Notes: a model not told the origin generated them from the sequence alone. A DNA stretch of 64,000 bases from JAIBJN01 sp963830885 (GCA_963830885.1 CAWHOA010000003.1:186001-250000), one strand, 5' to 3'; positions 27,105 to 36,295 are shown, counted from the stretch's first letter. Made by a program: numbers and translations.

Positions 27105-27623
27105 ATGGCAACCTCCGAGCAGCTCGCCGAGTGGGAGACATGCCCGCGTTGCGCGACGTCGCTCGAGCACGACGAGCGCTTCGTCCGCTGCCCGGCCTGC
27201 GGCCTCCAGGAGTACGCGAACCCGGCCCCGACGGCGAGCGCGGTGATCCGCGACGAAGCGGGAAGGATCCTCCTCGCGCGGCGCGCATACGACCCCGGCG
27301 CCGGCCTCTGGGACCTGCTCGGAGGCTTCATGAACGAGGGTGAGGAGCCGCTCGAGGCGCTCGCCCGCGAGCTGCGTGAAGAGACCGGCCTCGAGGTCGA
27401 GCCCGGCGACTACCTCGGCGGGCTCCCGGAGCGCTACGGGGAGGACGGCATCTGGACGGTGAACTTCTACTGGGCGGGCCGGCTCGGCCCGGGTGAGCCC
27501 CAGCCCGCCGACGACGTCGCCGAGCTCGCCTGGTTCCCCGCCGGCGCGCTGCCCCCGCGCGACCAGTTCGCGTTCGCCAACACCGTCGAGCTCCTCGAGC
27601 GCGCCGGAGCCAGCTTCACGTAG
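27105..27623 (+). CDS. Nudix hydrolase with N-terminal zinc ribbon
   Basis: A 172-aa protein. Cys13, Cys16, Cys29 and Cys32 form a zinc ribbon (CPRC...CPAC), as in the NADH pyrophosphatase/ADP-ribose group of Nudix proteins. The Nudix box is GGFMNEGEEPLEALARELREETGLE, complete for the GX5EX7REUXEEXGU pattern, so Mg-dependent diphosphatase activity is expected. Substrate unknown. The EamA transporter gene begins 4 bp after the stop, suggesting one transcript. Confidence 0.88.
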   Translation: MATSEQLAEWETCPRCATSLEHDERFVRCPACGLQEYANPAPTASAVIRDEAGRILLARRAYDPGAGLWDLLGGFMNEGEEPLEALARELREETGLEVEPGDYLGGLPERYGEDGIWTVNFYWAGRLGPGEPQPADDVAELAWFPAGALPPRDQFAFANTVELLERAGASFT

Positions 27624-27627
27624 AGCC

Positions 27628-28464
27628 TTGGGCCCGCTGCTCGCGCTGACCGCGAGCCTGAGTTGGGGCGTCGGCGACTTCCTCGCCGGCCATCGGACCA
27701 GGCGCCTTCCGGTCGTCACGGTGCTCGTCGTCTCCCAGGCCGGCGGGCTCGCCAGCATCGCGCTCGTCGTCGCCGTCCGCGGCGTCGGCCCGCCCGACGG
27801 CCGGCACCTTCTCTACGGCGCGCTCGCCGGGCTCTTCGGTGCGATCGGCCTCGCCGCGCTGTACCGGGGGCTCGCCGTCGGCCCGATGAGCATCGTCGCA
27901 CCCATCTCTGCGACAGCGGCGATCATCCCCGTCGCCTTCGACCTGGTCGCGGGAGAGCGCCCGAGCTCGCTCCAGGCGGCGGGAATCGTCCTCGCGCTCG
28001 CGGGCGTCGTGCTCGCGTCCCGCGCGCCGGGCGTCGGCGGCGCCGGTCGCGTCAGCGCGCGGGGAGTCGGGCTCGCGGTGATCGCCGCGGTCGCGTTCGG
28101 GCTCCTGCTCGTCCTGCTCGGCGAGGCGAGTGACGGCGACCCCTACTGGGGCACGCTTGCGATGCGAGGCGCCTCGTTCTCGCTGCTCGTACTGGCGGCG
28201 CTCGTCCTGCGTCCGAGCTTCGCGCTGGGCGAGCGCGACCTGCCCGTCCTGCTCCTGATCGGGGTGCTGGACACCGCCGGCAACACGCTCTTCGCGGTGG
28301 CGACGACCGAGAGCCTGCTCAGCGTTGCAGCGGTCCTCGGGCAGCTGTACCCCGTCGTCACCGTGCTGCTCGCCCGCCTCGTGCTCGGGGAGCGGCTCTC
28401 GGCCGGACAGGCCGCGGGAGTGATCAGTGCCTTCGGCGGCGTCGCCCTCATCACCGCCGGGTAG
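27628..28464 (+). CDS. EamA/DMT-family transporter
   Basis: A 278-aa protein with ten predicted helices. TASLSWGVGDFLAGHRTRRLP opens the first EamA repeat and LAVIAAVAFGLLLVLLGEASDGDP the second; LYPVVTVLLARLVLGERLSAGQAAG is the typical end of the second repeat. TTG 27628 is chosen because it follows the Nudix stop by 4 bp and places the first helix at the N-terminus; the frame is open further upstream inside the Nudix gene. Substrate unknown. Confidence 0.8.
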   Translation: MGPLLALTASLSWGVGDFLAGHRTRRLPVVTVLVVSQAGGLASIALVVAVRGVGPPDGRHLLYGALAGLFGAIGLAALYRGLAVGPMSIVAPISATAAIIPVAFDLVAGERPSSLQAAGIVLALAGVVLASRAPGVGGAGRVSARGVGLAVIAAVAFGLLLVLLGEASDGDPYWGTLAMRGASFSLLVLAALVLRPSFALGERDLPVLLLIGVLDTAGNTLFAVATTESLLSVAAVLGQLYPVVTVLLARLVLGERLSAGQAAGVISAFGGVALITAG

Positions 28465-28492
28465 CGTAGGACCACCCGGACGGCCAGTGACG

Positions 28493-28510
28493 ATAGGCCG
28501 AACGGCCTAT
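28493..28510. promoter_or_regulatory. 18-bp inverted repeat, candidate operator
   Basis: ATAGGCCGAACGGCCTAT is perfect, with 8-bp arms and a 2-bp centre, and lies 37 bp before the small ORF at 28547. A second palindrome CCGATAATCGG sits at 28531-28541. The half-site CGGCCTAT recurs once at 32169-32176, next to the predicted small-RNA promoter. A dimeric regulator binding both places is possible but unproven. Confidence 0.4.
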
Positions 28511-28546
28511 ATAGCCCGCGCGCCCACCAGCCGATAATCGGCCCAC

Positions 28547-28687
28547 ATGGACTACGGGACACACTCGATCGAAGACCACCTGCGGGACGACTGGGTGGAC
28601 GCCTGGGTCGCGGAGGGCCTCGACGCCGTCGAGGCGTTCCTCCGCAACCACGCGGCGTTCGACACCTTTCTCGAAGATCGCGAGTAG
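28547..28687 (+). CDS. Small acidic protein, 46 aa
   Basis: ATG 28547 to TAG 28685-28687 encodes MDYGTHSIEDHLRDDWVDAW, then VAEGLDAVEAFLRNHAAFDTFLEDRE. The composition (acidic, helical, no low-complexity arginine runs) and GC-rich third positions look like real coding sequence rather than a shadow frame. It is bounded by the palindromes upstream and by the convergent thioredoxin stop immediately downstream. I do not recognise the family; it could be a small helical regulator or adaptor. Confidence 0.5.
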   Translation: MDYGTHSIEDHLRDDWVDAWVAEGLDAVEAFLRNHAAFDTFLEDRE

Positions 28688-29020
28688 CTAGGAGGCCTGC
28701 GCCTCTTCGGCGAGGCCCAGCGACCGCTCGAGCATCCGCTTCGGCTGAGAGCCGACCGCGGCTGCCTTCGGCTCTCCGCCCTGGAAGAGAAGGATCGTGG
28801 GGATGGACAGGATCCCGTAGCGCTGCTGCAGCTCGGGCTCCTCGTCGATGTTCACCTTGACGACGCGGAGCTCGCCCGCGCGCTCCTCGGCGATCTGCTC
28901 GAGGATGGGGGAGACGGAACGGCAGGGGCCGCACCACTCCGCCCAGAAGTCGACGATGACCGGGGTCTCGCTGTCGAGCACCTCGGCGTCGAATTGGGAG
29001 GTCGTGATGGATTCTGGCAT
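28688..29020 (-). CDS. trxA: Thioredoxin
   Basis: A 110-aa classical thioredoxin with active site WCGPC (Cys30-Cys33) in VDFWAEWCGPC, the cis-proline region ILSIPTILLFQGGE and the usual length. It serves as general cytosolic disulfide reductant and is distinct from the second thioredoxin in the grd cluster, which has a CQPC site. It is divergent from ileS across a 28-bp gap that must hold both promoters or 5' ends. Confidence 0.93.
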   Translation of the reverse strand: MPESITTSQFDAEVLDSETPVIVDFWAEWCGPCRSVSPILEQIAEERAGELRVVKVNIDEEPELQQRYGILSIPTILLFQGGEPKAAAVGSQPKRMLERSLGLAEEAQAS

Positions 29021-29048
29021 GACCCTTCAAACGTAGACTGACCGGCAG

Positions 29049-32000
29049 ATGTTCCGCGCCCTGCCACGCGTCCCGGACCACCCGGCGATCGAGCTCGAGA
29101 CCCTCGACTGGTGGGAGGAGCACGGCACCTTCGACAAGCTCCGGGAGCAGAACCGCGGCGGGCCGATCTGGAGCTTCTTCGACGGCCCGGTGACCGCCAA
29201 CAAGGCGCTCGCGATCCACACCACTTGGGGCCGCACCCTCAAGGATGTCTTCCAGCGCTACAAAGCCCTGCGCGGGTTCGACCAGCGCTACCAGAACGGC
29301 TTCGACTGCCAGGGCCTCTGGATCGAGGTCGGCGTCGAGCGGGAGCTGGGGCTCAACTCGAAGCGGGAGATCGAGGAGTACGGCCTGGCGGAGTTCTCGC
29401 GCAAGTGCCGCGAGAAGGTCGTCTGGTCGGCGAACGAGCTCACCCGCGGATCGATGAGGCTCGGCCAGTGGATGGACTGGGAGAACAGCTACTTCACGTT
29501 CTCCGACACCAACATCGAGTACATCTGGCGGTTCCTGCGGCGGATGCACGACGAGGGCTACCTCGTCAAGGGCCACCGCTCGACGGAATGGTGCCCGCGC
29601 TGCGGGACGTCGATCTCGGCGCACGAGCTGGTCGGGAGCTACGAGGACCGCACCGACCCGTCGCTCTTCGTCCGGCTCCCGCTCCTCGACCGGCCGGGGC
29701 AGTCGCTGGCGGTCTGGACGACGACGCCGTGGACGCTGCCCGCCAACGTGGCGGCCGCGGTGAACCCGGACGCCGAGTACGGCCGCCGCGCCGACGGGGA
29801 GTGGTGGGCGGTCGCGCGGGCTCCCGGCGAGGAGTTCGTGGAGCGGGCCCCGGGCGCCGACCTGGTGGGCCTGCGCTACGAGGGCCCCTTCGACCATCTG
29901 CCCGCAGCCGCCGAGGTCGAGCACCGCGTCATCCCCTGGGACGACGTGTCCATGGAGGAGGGCACCGGCATCGTCCACATCGCCCCGGGGAGCGGCGCCG
30001 AGGACTTCGAGCTCTCCCGCGTGCACGACCTGCCCGTGCTGATGCCCGTGGACGAGGCCGGCCGCTTCGCCACCGAGTACGGCTGGCTGCACGGCCTCAG
30101 CACCGGCGAGGCCGCGGAGCAGATCGCCGTCGACCTGGGCGAGCGCGGGAAGCTCATCTCCGCCGGAGAGATCGAGCACCGTTTCCCCTACTGCTGGCGC
30201 TGCCACACGCCGCTCATCTTCCGCATCGCGGACGACTGGTTCATCGCGGTCGAGGAGCTGCGCCCGAAGCTGATCGCGGCGAACGCGACCGTCGAGTGGA
30301 CACCCGACTACTTCGGCAAGCGCATGGAGGACTGGCTCCGGAACATGGGGGACTGGAACATCTCCCGCCGGCGCTACTTCGGCCTCCCGCTCCCGATCTA
30401 CCCCTGCGAGTGCGGGCACCTCACGGTCGTCGGCTCGCGCGCCGAGCTGGAGGAGCTGGCGACCGGGGGCCTCGACCAGCTCGAGGAGCTGCACCGGCCG
30501 TGGATCGACGAGGTCACCATCCGCTGCGGGGCCTGCGGCAAGGAGGACGTGCGCCGCATCCCCGAGGTCGGCGACGTCTGGCTCGACGCCGGCATCGTCC
30601 CGCTCGCGACGCTCGGCTGGGAGAACCCCGAGTGGGTCGAGCACGGCTACGCGACCGGCGCCTCCGCCGGCCTCTCCGGCGCCGACCTCCCCGACCACGC
30701 CTACTGGGAGACGTGGTTCCCGGCGGACTGGGTCTCGGAGATGCGCGAGCAGATCCGGCTCTGGTTCTACTCGCAGCTCTTCATGTCCGTGGCGATGGTG
30801 GGCCGGGCGCCGTTCCGGTCGGTGCTCGGCTACGAGAAGATGCTCGACGAGCGCGGCCAGGCGATGCACGGCTCGTGGGGGAACATGATCGACGCCGAGG
30901 ACGCCTTCGCGCGCATGGGTGCCGACGTGATGCGCTGGCAGTTCTGCGCGCAGCCACCCGACCGAAACCTCCTCTTCGGCTACGGGCCCGCGAAGGAGAT
31001 CAAGCGGAGGCTCCTCACGCTCTGGAACTCCGTCCGCTTCCTGACCGACTACGGGAACATCGAGGGGTTCGCGCCCGCCTACGCCGACCTGGCGGCGCCG
31101 CCGCTCGGGGAGGGGTCGCGCCCGCTCGATCGCTGGCTCGTCGCTCGGACGCAGGCATACCTCGCTGAGGCGACGCAGGCGCTCGAGGACCAGCTCACAC
31201 ACCGTCTGATCGAGAGCTTCGAGGCCTTCGTCGACGATGTCTCAAACTGGTACATCCGCCGCTCCCGCCGGCGCTTCTGGGACGGGGACGAGGCCGCGCT
31301 CCGGGTGCTCTGGCACGCGCTCGTCCAGGGCATCCGCGGCATCGCGCCGGTGATGCCGTTCCTCGCCGAGCATCTCTGGCGGAGCCTCGTAGCCGAAGCG
31401 TGCGAGGGCGCGCCGGAGAGCGTGTTCCTCGCCGGCTGGCCGGAGGCGGGCGAACCTGACGAGGCGTTGCTGGCCGAGATCGGCGAGGTGCGAGCGATCG
31501 TCGCCCTCGGCCACCGCGCCCGCGACGGGGCCGGCCTCAAGCTGCGCCAGCCTCTCCGGTCGCTCGTCGTCGATGGTGCGCAGCGCGCGCACGGCCACGC
31601 CGACGAGATCGCCGAGGAGCTCCGGGTGAAGGCGGTCGCCTTCGAGCCATTCACCGGAGCCGGGGTCAGCGCGAAGCCGAACTTGAAGCTGCTCGGGCCG
31701 AGGCTCGGCGCCCAGCTGCCGGTGCTCCGGGCGGCGCTGTCCGAGGGACGGTTCGAGCTGCGCGCCGACGGTACGCTCGAGGTCGAGGGCCACGTTCTCC
31801 GGCCCGACGAGGTCTTCGTCGAGCGGGCAGCGCCCGAGGGCTGGGCCCTCGCCGAGGACGGGCCGCTCTCGGTCGCCCTGGACGTTCGCCTCGACCCGGA
31901 GCTCGAGCTCGAGGGCCGCGTCTTCGACCTCGTGCACGCCGTCAACACGATGCGCAAGGAGCAGGGGCTCGAGATCACGGATCGGATCGTCCTGACGCTT

Positions 32001-32102
32001 CCCGACGGCGACGATCTTTCGCGCTTCCACGACTGGGTCAGGGCGGAGACGCTCGCGGTCGCGATCGAGCAGGGCCCGGAGCTGGCCGTGCGCAAGGCCT
32101 AG
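29049..32102 (+). CDS. ileS: Isoleucyl-tRNA synthetase, divergent type
   Basis: A 1017-aa class I synthetase that charges tRNA-Ile. The N-terminal catalytic region is WSFFDGPVTANKALAIHTTWGRTLKDVF, where the HIGH motif is replaced by HTTW (H57). GFDCQGLWIEVGVERELG and the editing-domain stretch LAVWTTTPWTLPANVAAAV follow. The KMSKS region reads MLDERGQAMHGSWGN (about residues 598-612), where related actinobacterial/Chloroflexi-type enzymes have MHKSWGN as I recall them. DVMRWQFCAQPPDRNLLFGYGPAKEIKRR and a C-terminal anticodon-binding domain complete it. Zinc-ribbon cysteines (WCPRCGTS, CECG, CGACG) are present. It may be the only ileS, or a second, resistance-type copy. Confidence 0.9.
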   Translation: MFRALPRVPDHPAIELETLDWWEEHGTFDKLREQNRGGPIWSFFDGPVTANKALAIHTTWGRTLKDVFQRYKALRGFDQRYQNGFDCQGLWIEVGVERELGLNSKREIEEYGLAEFSRKCREKVVWSANELTRGSMRLGQWMDWENSYFTFSDTNIEYIWRFLRRMHDEGYLVKGHRSTEWCPRCGTSISAHELVGSYEDRTDPSLFVRLPLLDRPGQSLAVWTTTPWTLPANVAAAVNPDAEYGRRADGEWWAVARAPGEEFVERAPGADLVGLRYEGPFDHLPAAAEVEHRVIPWDDVSMEEGTGIVHIAPGSGAEDFELSRVHDLPVLMPVDEAGRFATEYGWLHGLSTGEAAEQIAVDLGERGKLISAGEIEHRFPYCWRCHTPLIFRIADDWFIAVEELRPKLIAANATVEWTPDYFGKRMEDWLRNMGDWNISRRRYFGLPLPIYPCECGHLTVVGSRAELEELATGGLDQLEELHRPWIDEVTIRCGACGKEDVRRIPEVGDVWLDAGIVPLATLGWENPEWVEHGYATGASAGLSGADLPDHAYWETWFPADWVSEMREQIRLWFYSQLFMSVAMVGRAPFRSVLGYEKMLDERGQAMHGSWGNMIDAEDAFARMGADVMRWQFCAQPPDRNLLFGYGPAKEIKRRLLTLWNSVRFLTDYGNIEGFAPAYADLAAPPLGEGSRPLDRWLVARTQAYLAEATQALEDQLTHRLIESFEAFVDDVSNWYIRRSRRRFWDGDEAALRVLWHALVQGIRGIAPVMPFLAEHLWRSLVAEACEGAPESVFLAGWPEAGEPDEALLAEIGEVRAIVALGHRARDGAGLKLRQPLRSLVVDGAQRAHGHADEIAEELRVKAVAFEPFTGAGVSAKPNLKLLGPRLGAQLPVLRAALSEGRFELRADGTLEVEGHVLRPDEVFVERAAPEGWALAEDGPLSVALDVRLDPELELEGRVFDLVHAVNTMRKEQGLEITDRIVLTLPDGDDLSRFHDWVRAETLAVAIEQGPELAVRKA

Positions 32103-32175
32103 ACGGGCGCCCGCCCTGCCTATGTAGTTTGTAAAGCATACGCGTACCTCTTTCAAAGATGGGCCAGTCGGCCTA

Positions 32176-32204
32176 TTGGAACTGGCAACGCGTGCCGTTA
32201 GCGT
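32176..32204 (+). promoter_or_regulatory. Candidate sigma70-type promoter for small RNA
   Basis: TTGGAA (32176-32181) and TAGCGT (32199-32204) are spaced by exactly 17 bp, fitting housekeeping sigma hexamers of high-GC bacteria. Transcription would begin near 32211, just ahead of two stem-loops. Confidence 0.5.
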
Positions 32205-32210
32205 GGCGTC

Positions 32211-32314
32211 ACTGGGCGATGCGAACCGCGGTGTGTCCCTGGCCATGTAATCCGCGGTGAGCAATCTGGGAAGGCCCGCCGCGCTTACCCCCCGAGCGGC
32301 GGGCTTTCCTTTTT
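32211..32314 (+). ncRNA. Predicted small RNA (or regulatory leader) ending in a terminator
   Basis: The 269-bp gap between ileS and the histidine kinase gene contains a promoter-like element, a hairpin with perfect 7-bp arms (ACCGCGG 32225-32231 with CCGCGGT 32252-32258), and then a strong terminator. No open frame starts here. The terminator loop carries six consecutive C residues, recalling the C-rich loops of actinobacterial 6C-type RNAs, but the first loop does not, so it is not assigned to that family. It could instead be an attenuator leader of the kinase gene, which starts 57 bp after the terminator. Confidence 0.45.
32269..32314 (+). terminator. Rho-independent terminator
   Basis: The left arm (32269-32282) GGAAGGCCCGCCGC pairs with 32296-32309 over 14 bp with one G-T wobble, leaves a 13-nt loop containing six C, and is followed at once by TTTTT (32310-32314). 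It ends transcription from ileS and/or the predicted small RNA. Confidence 0.8.
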
Positions 32315-32371
32315 CTTGAACGAAGCCCCAGCGGCTCCGCGCGCGACCTATCATCACCGGAGGGACTCCCG

Positions 32372-35300
32372 GTGAGCGCAGACCGCCAGACGATGCTCCT
32401 GCACGCTGTTCCGCTGCTGGTCTTGGCGGGCCTCTACGGGCTCGTCTCGATCCTCCTCGGCGTGTCGCTCCTGCGCGAGCGCAAGGCCACCGGCTCAGGG
32501 CTGGGGATCTGGCTCCTCTTCACCGTGGTGGCCGCCATCTCGGCCCTGCTCGCAGGTCTGGCGCTCGCCGGTCGCGACGTCCTCGCGGGCGAGGCCTCCT
32601 GGCTCATCGTCCTGAGCGCGGTCGCAGTTGCCGTCCCCGGTGTCATCGTCCTCGTCCGCGGGCATGACCGCACGCTTCTCGTCACGGCGCGCCGCCGGGT
32701 GCGCGAGGCCGAGGAGATCGCCACCGAGCGCGGGCGCGAAGCCGACGCGATCTCGCGGCTCTCGTCCGCGCTCTCGCAGGCGCAGACGGCCGAGGAGGCG
32801 GCCCGGTCGCTTCTCGACGAGGTCCACGCGCTGCTCGAGCCGGACGCGCTCCTGCTCGCCCAGGTCGACGAGGAGCTGCGGACCGCGGTCGGGCTCGTCG
32901 CGCGCGGCGTCGACGAGGCGTGGTGGCGGAGCGTCGCGCTCGCACTGGACTCGGACGGCGGCGCGATCGTGTCCGTCGTCCGCGAGCGTGTTCCCATCTC
33001 GGTCTACGACGCGGTCACGTCGACGAGCGTCAACCGTGCGCTCGCCGACGCCGTCGGGGCGAAGAGCGCCGCCTTCGTACCGCTGCTCTCGGAGGGCGAC
33101 GTCGTCGGCGTCCTCGCCGTCGTCACAAGGACGAGCCACCGGAGCTTCACCGCCGCCGAGCTCGACGTCGTGCAGGGCCTGGCCAGCGAGGCCGCCCTGG
33201 CGCTCGGCCGTGCGCGCTCGAACGACGCGCTGCGGGCCGCACTCGGGCGCGAGCGCCTGATTGCGGAGATCGGACGGCGCGTTCGCTCCGAGCTCGACGT
33301 CGACACCGCGCTGCGCGTCGCCGTCGAGGAGACGGCCCGGGCGATCGGCGACGTCACGCGCTCCTTCATCCGGCTCGGCGAGATCGGTGAGCCGATGCCG
33401 ATCCTGGCCGAGTGGAACGCGCCCGGCGTCGGGCCGGTCGGGGACGTGGCGCCCAGGCTCCCCGGCCTCAACCTCGCCGCCCGCGACCGGCGGACGGTCG
33501 CCGTCGGAGACGTCGAGACGGCGCCCGAGTTCGAGGACGCCAGCCTGGGCAGCCGCGAGCTGCTGCTCGAGCTCGGGACCCGCAGCGTGCTCGCCACTCC
33601 GATCGTCGTCTTCGACCGGGTCATCGGCGTGTTCAGCCTCCACCGGAGCGAGGCCACGCGTTGGCTCCCGGAGGAGATCGCGCTCGCCGAGGCGGTGGCG
33701 CGGGAGCTCGGCCTCGCCATCCACACGGCCCGCCTCCTGGGCGAGAACGAGCAGCGGCTGCGCCGGCAAGCGACGCTGATCGAGGCGGCGCAGGTCCTGA
33801 CCAGCGACCTCCGGTTCGAGTCGGTCATTCGTCGTCTGGTCGAGGAGGTGCTGGCGCTCACCGGCGCCGACGCCGCGGACTGCTGGATCCTCGAGCCCGA
33901 CAGCGACCTCCTCCGCTGCCGGGCCGTCGTCGGCGTCCCCGAATGGAACATCGGCCGCCAGATTCCGGCCGAGGGCACGATCGGCCGCGCGCTCCAGACG
34001 CGCAGCACCGTCCTCACGCACGGCTTCGGCGGGTCCGAGGAGCCGCCGCCGAGCCCGCCCTACGCCGTCTTCAGCGACGTGCTCGCCACCCCGATCACCT
34101 GGCTCGGTGAGGCGCGCGGCGTGCTCGGCGTCTGCTCGCGGGAGCCCGATCGCTTCGCCGAAGGCGACATCGAGGTCGTCGAGGCCTTCGCGCGCTTTGC
34201 CTCGCTCGCGCTGCACAACGCCGAGAGCTTCGAGGAGCGTGAGCGCCAGACCCAGGTCCAGCGCGGCTTCTACCGGATCGCGCAGGTGCTCGGGACGACG
34301 CTGTCGCGCGCCGAGACCCTCGACGCTCTCGCCCAGGCCGCGTGCGACGCGCTCGGCGGCGACGCCGCGCTCGTGCTCGAGCTGCAGGGCGGAGCCGCCT
34401 CCCTCGCCGGGACGCACGAGCTGCCTGACCCGATTCGGACTGCGCTGGCCGGCGGCACCGGGCGCCTCGCCGGGTTCGCGGGGGAGGAGCGGATCCTCGC
34501 CTCGACCGAGCTGGCGACCGACGAGCGCTTCGAGAGCTCGCTCCGGGACCCGCTCGTCGCCGAGGGCTACGGCTCGCTCCTCTGCGCGCCGGTCGCCGGC
34601 GACCAGGCCTACGCCGTCGTCGTCCTCTTCCGGGGCGGGCGGACGTTCGCCGACGAGGACGTGCTCCTGACCCAGCACCTGAGCGGCGCGGCCCGCGGGG
34701 CGCTGGAGCGCAGCGAGCTCTTCGAGGGCGAGCGCCGCGCGCGCACCTTCTCGCAGCGGCTCGCCCGGGTCGGGGCGCTATTGGCGACGAGCCTCGATCC
34801 GGCAGTGGTGCTGGAGGAGGTCGCGCGCGAGGCGCCCGGCCTGCTCGGCGCCGACTCGGCGGTGATCCGCTTGCTCGACCGCGACGAGCTCGTCGTGCGC
34901 GCCGCCTCGGGCCGCGGCACGGAGCGCCTGCTCGGCACCTCGGCCGCCTCGACCCAGGGGATCTCGGGCGCCGTCGCGCAGGCTCGTGCCCCGGTCACGC
35001 TCACGGACGCCGAGCAGCAGCAGCGGCTCGCGCGCGGAGACCTCCTGCTCGAGCCCGGGGTGGCGGCCGCCTGCGTGGCCGTGCCCCTGGTTGCACACGG
35101 AGGCGGGCTCTACGGCGTCCTCGCCGTCTACTCGAGCGCGCCGCGCGCCTGGCGCGACGACGAGGTGCAGACGCTCGCCGCCCTCGCCGCCGCCTCGTCG
35201 GCCTCCGTCGCCAACGCCGAGCTCTACCAGCGCGTGGCGGAGGAGAAGGAGCGCAGCGGCGCGATCCTGGCCAACATCGCCGACGGCATCGTCGCCGTCG

Positions 35301-36295
35301 ACCGCGAAGGCCGGATCGTCCTCTGGAACGCGATGGCGGAACAGATCACCGGCGTCCCGGCCTCGGAGGCGCGCGGGCGGCTCGTCGCCGAGGTGCTGCA
35401 GCGGGAGCTGGCCGCCGACGGAGACGGCGGTGAGCGCGAGCGCCACGTGGCGATCCGGCGGGGCGGGGAGGAGGTCTGGCTCGCGCTCAGCGAGGCCGTG
35501 ATGCACGATGCGGCCGGCTCCGTTGCCGGCAGGATCTTCGCCTTCCGAGACGTCTCCCGCGAGCGCGGCGTCGAGCAGATGCGCTCCGACTTCGTCTCCA
35601 CCGTCTCGCACGAGCTGCGAACGCCGCTGACCTCGATCTACGGCTTTGCCGAGACCCTCAAACGCGCCGACGTGGACTTCTCCGACGCCGAGCGCGAGAC
35701 CTTCCTGCGCTACATCGCCAGCGAGTCCGAGCGGCTGATCCGGATCGTCGACGACCTCCTCGACGTCGCCCGGCTCGAGGCCGGCACGCTCGAGGTCGCG
35801 CTCGAGCCGACGGAGGTCGGCCGGGTCGCGCGCGAGGCGGTCGCGGTGGCGAGCGGGCGCGCGAACGGCAGCCGCAGCTTCTCGCTCCAGATCGAGCCCG
35901 CCGACCTTGCCGTCCGGGCCGATCGGGAGAAATTCGCCCAGGTGCTCGACAACCTCCTCGACAACGCCGTCAGGTACTCGCCCGAGGGCGGCACCATCAG
36001 CATCGCCGCGCGCGGCCGCCGCGGAGCCGCCGAGATCACGGTCGCCGACGAGGGCGTCGGCATCGCCGAGGCCGATCGCCGGCGGGTCTTCACCAAGTTC
36101 TTCCGGGCCGAGCGAGACCCCGCAGCGCCGGGCGCCGGGCTCGGCCTCTTCCTTGTCCGCGGCCTCGTCGCGGCGATGGGCGGCCGCATCTGGGTCGAGT
36201 CCGAGGAGGGTTTCGGCTCGCGCTTCACGTTCGAGCTCCCGCTTGCGGACGGCGATCCCATGACGAGCCCGCCGCTCGAGACGGCCGCTTCGTGA
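32372..36295 (+). CDS. Membrane multi-GAF/PAS sensor histidine kinase
   Basis: A 1307-aa kinase. Three hydrophobic segments (about residues 10-95) anchor it, and a short coiled region follows. About five successive GAF-like sensor domains fill residues 135-950, recognisable by repeats such as 'SVLATPIVVFDRVIGVFSLHR' and 'LLCAPVAGDQAYAVVVLFRGG'. A PAS domain (about 955-1065, ILANIADGIVAVDREGRIVLWN) leads into the HisKA domain SDFVSTVSHELRTPLTSIYGF with phosphoacceptor His1080. The HATPase domain has FAQVLDNLLDNAVRYSPEGG and AGLGLFLVRGLV. The start is GTG 32372. The stop overlaps the response regulator start by 4 bp. Ligands unknown. Confidence 0.9.
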   Translation: MSADRQTMLLHAVPLLVLAGLYGLVSILLGVSLLRERKATGSGLGIWLLFTVVAAISALLAGLALAGRDVLAGEASWLIVLSAVAVAVPGVIVLVRGHDRTLLVTARRRVREAEEIATERGREADAISRLSSALSQAQTAEEAARSLLDEVHALLEPDALLLAQVDEELRTAVGLVARGVDEAWWRSVALALDSDGGAIVSVVRERVPISVYDAVTSTSVNRALADAVGAKSAAFVPLLSEGDVVGVLAVVTRTSHRSFTAAELDVVQGLASEAALALGRARSNDALRAALGRERLIAEIGRRVRSELDVDTALRVAVEETARAIGDVTRSFIRLGEIGEPMPILAEWNAPGVGPVGDVAPRLPGLNLAARDRRTVAVGDVETAPEFEDASLGSRELLLELGTRSVLATPIVVFDRVIGVFSLHRSEATRWLPEEIALAEAVARELGLAIHTARLLGENEQRLRRQATLIEAAQVLTSDLRFESVIRRLVEEVLALTGADAADCWILEPDSDLLRCRAVVGVPEWNIGRQIPAEGTIGRALQTRSTVLTHGFGGSEEPPPSPPYAVFSDVLATPITWLGEARGVLGVCSREPDRFAEGDIEVVEAFARFASLALHNAESFEERERQTQVQRGFYRIAQVLGTTLSRAETLDALAQAACDALGGDAALVLELQGGAASLAGTHELPDPIRTALAGGTGRLAGFAGEERILASTELATDERFESSLRDPLVAEGYGSLLCAPVAGDQAYAVVVLFRGGRTFADEDVLLTQHLSGAARGALERSELFEGERRARTFSQRLARVGALLATSLDPAVVLEEVAREAPGLLGADSAVIRLLDRDELVVRAASGRGTERLLGTSAASTQGISGAVAQARAPVTLTDAEQQQRLARGDLLLEPGVAAACVAVPLVAHGGGLYGVLAVYSSAPRAWRDDEVQTLAALAAASSASVANAELYQRVAEEKERSGAILANIADGIVAVDREGRIVLWNAMAEQITGVPASEARGRLVAEVLQRELAADGDGGERERHVAIRRGGEEVWLALSEAVMHDAAGSVAGRIFAFRDVSRERGVEQMRSDFVSTVSHELRTPLTSIYGFAETLKRADVDFSDAERETFLRYIASESERLIRIVDDLLDVARLEAGTLEVALEPTEVGRVAREAVAVASGRANGSRSFSLQIEPADLAVRADREKFAQVLDNLLDNAVRYSPEGGTISIAARGRRGAAEITVADEGVGIAEADRRRVFTKFFRAERDPAAPGAGLGLFLVRGLVAAMGGRIWVESEEGFGSRFTFELPLADGDPMTSPPLETAAS

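Noticed and set aside
28143..31202. 1019-codon minus-strand open frame opposite ileS
   Set aside because: A shadow of the GC-rich coding strand: low-complexity Arg/Glu/Val-rich peptide, no similarity, while the plus strand is a clear synthetase.
32211..32314. 6C RNA family assignment
   Set aside because: Only one of two loops carries six C; a true 6C RNA needs both.
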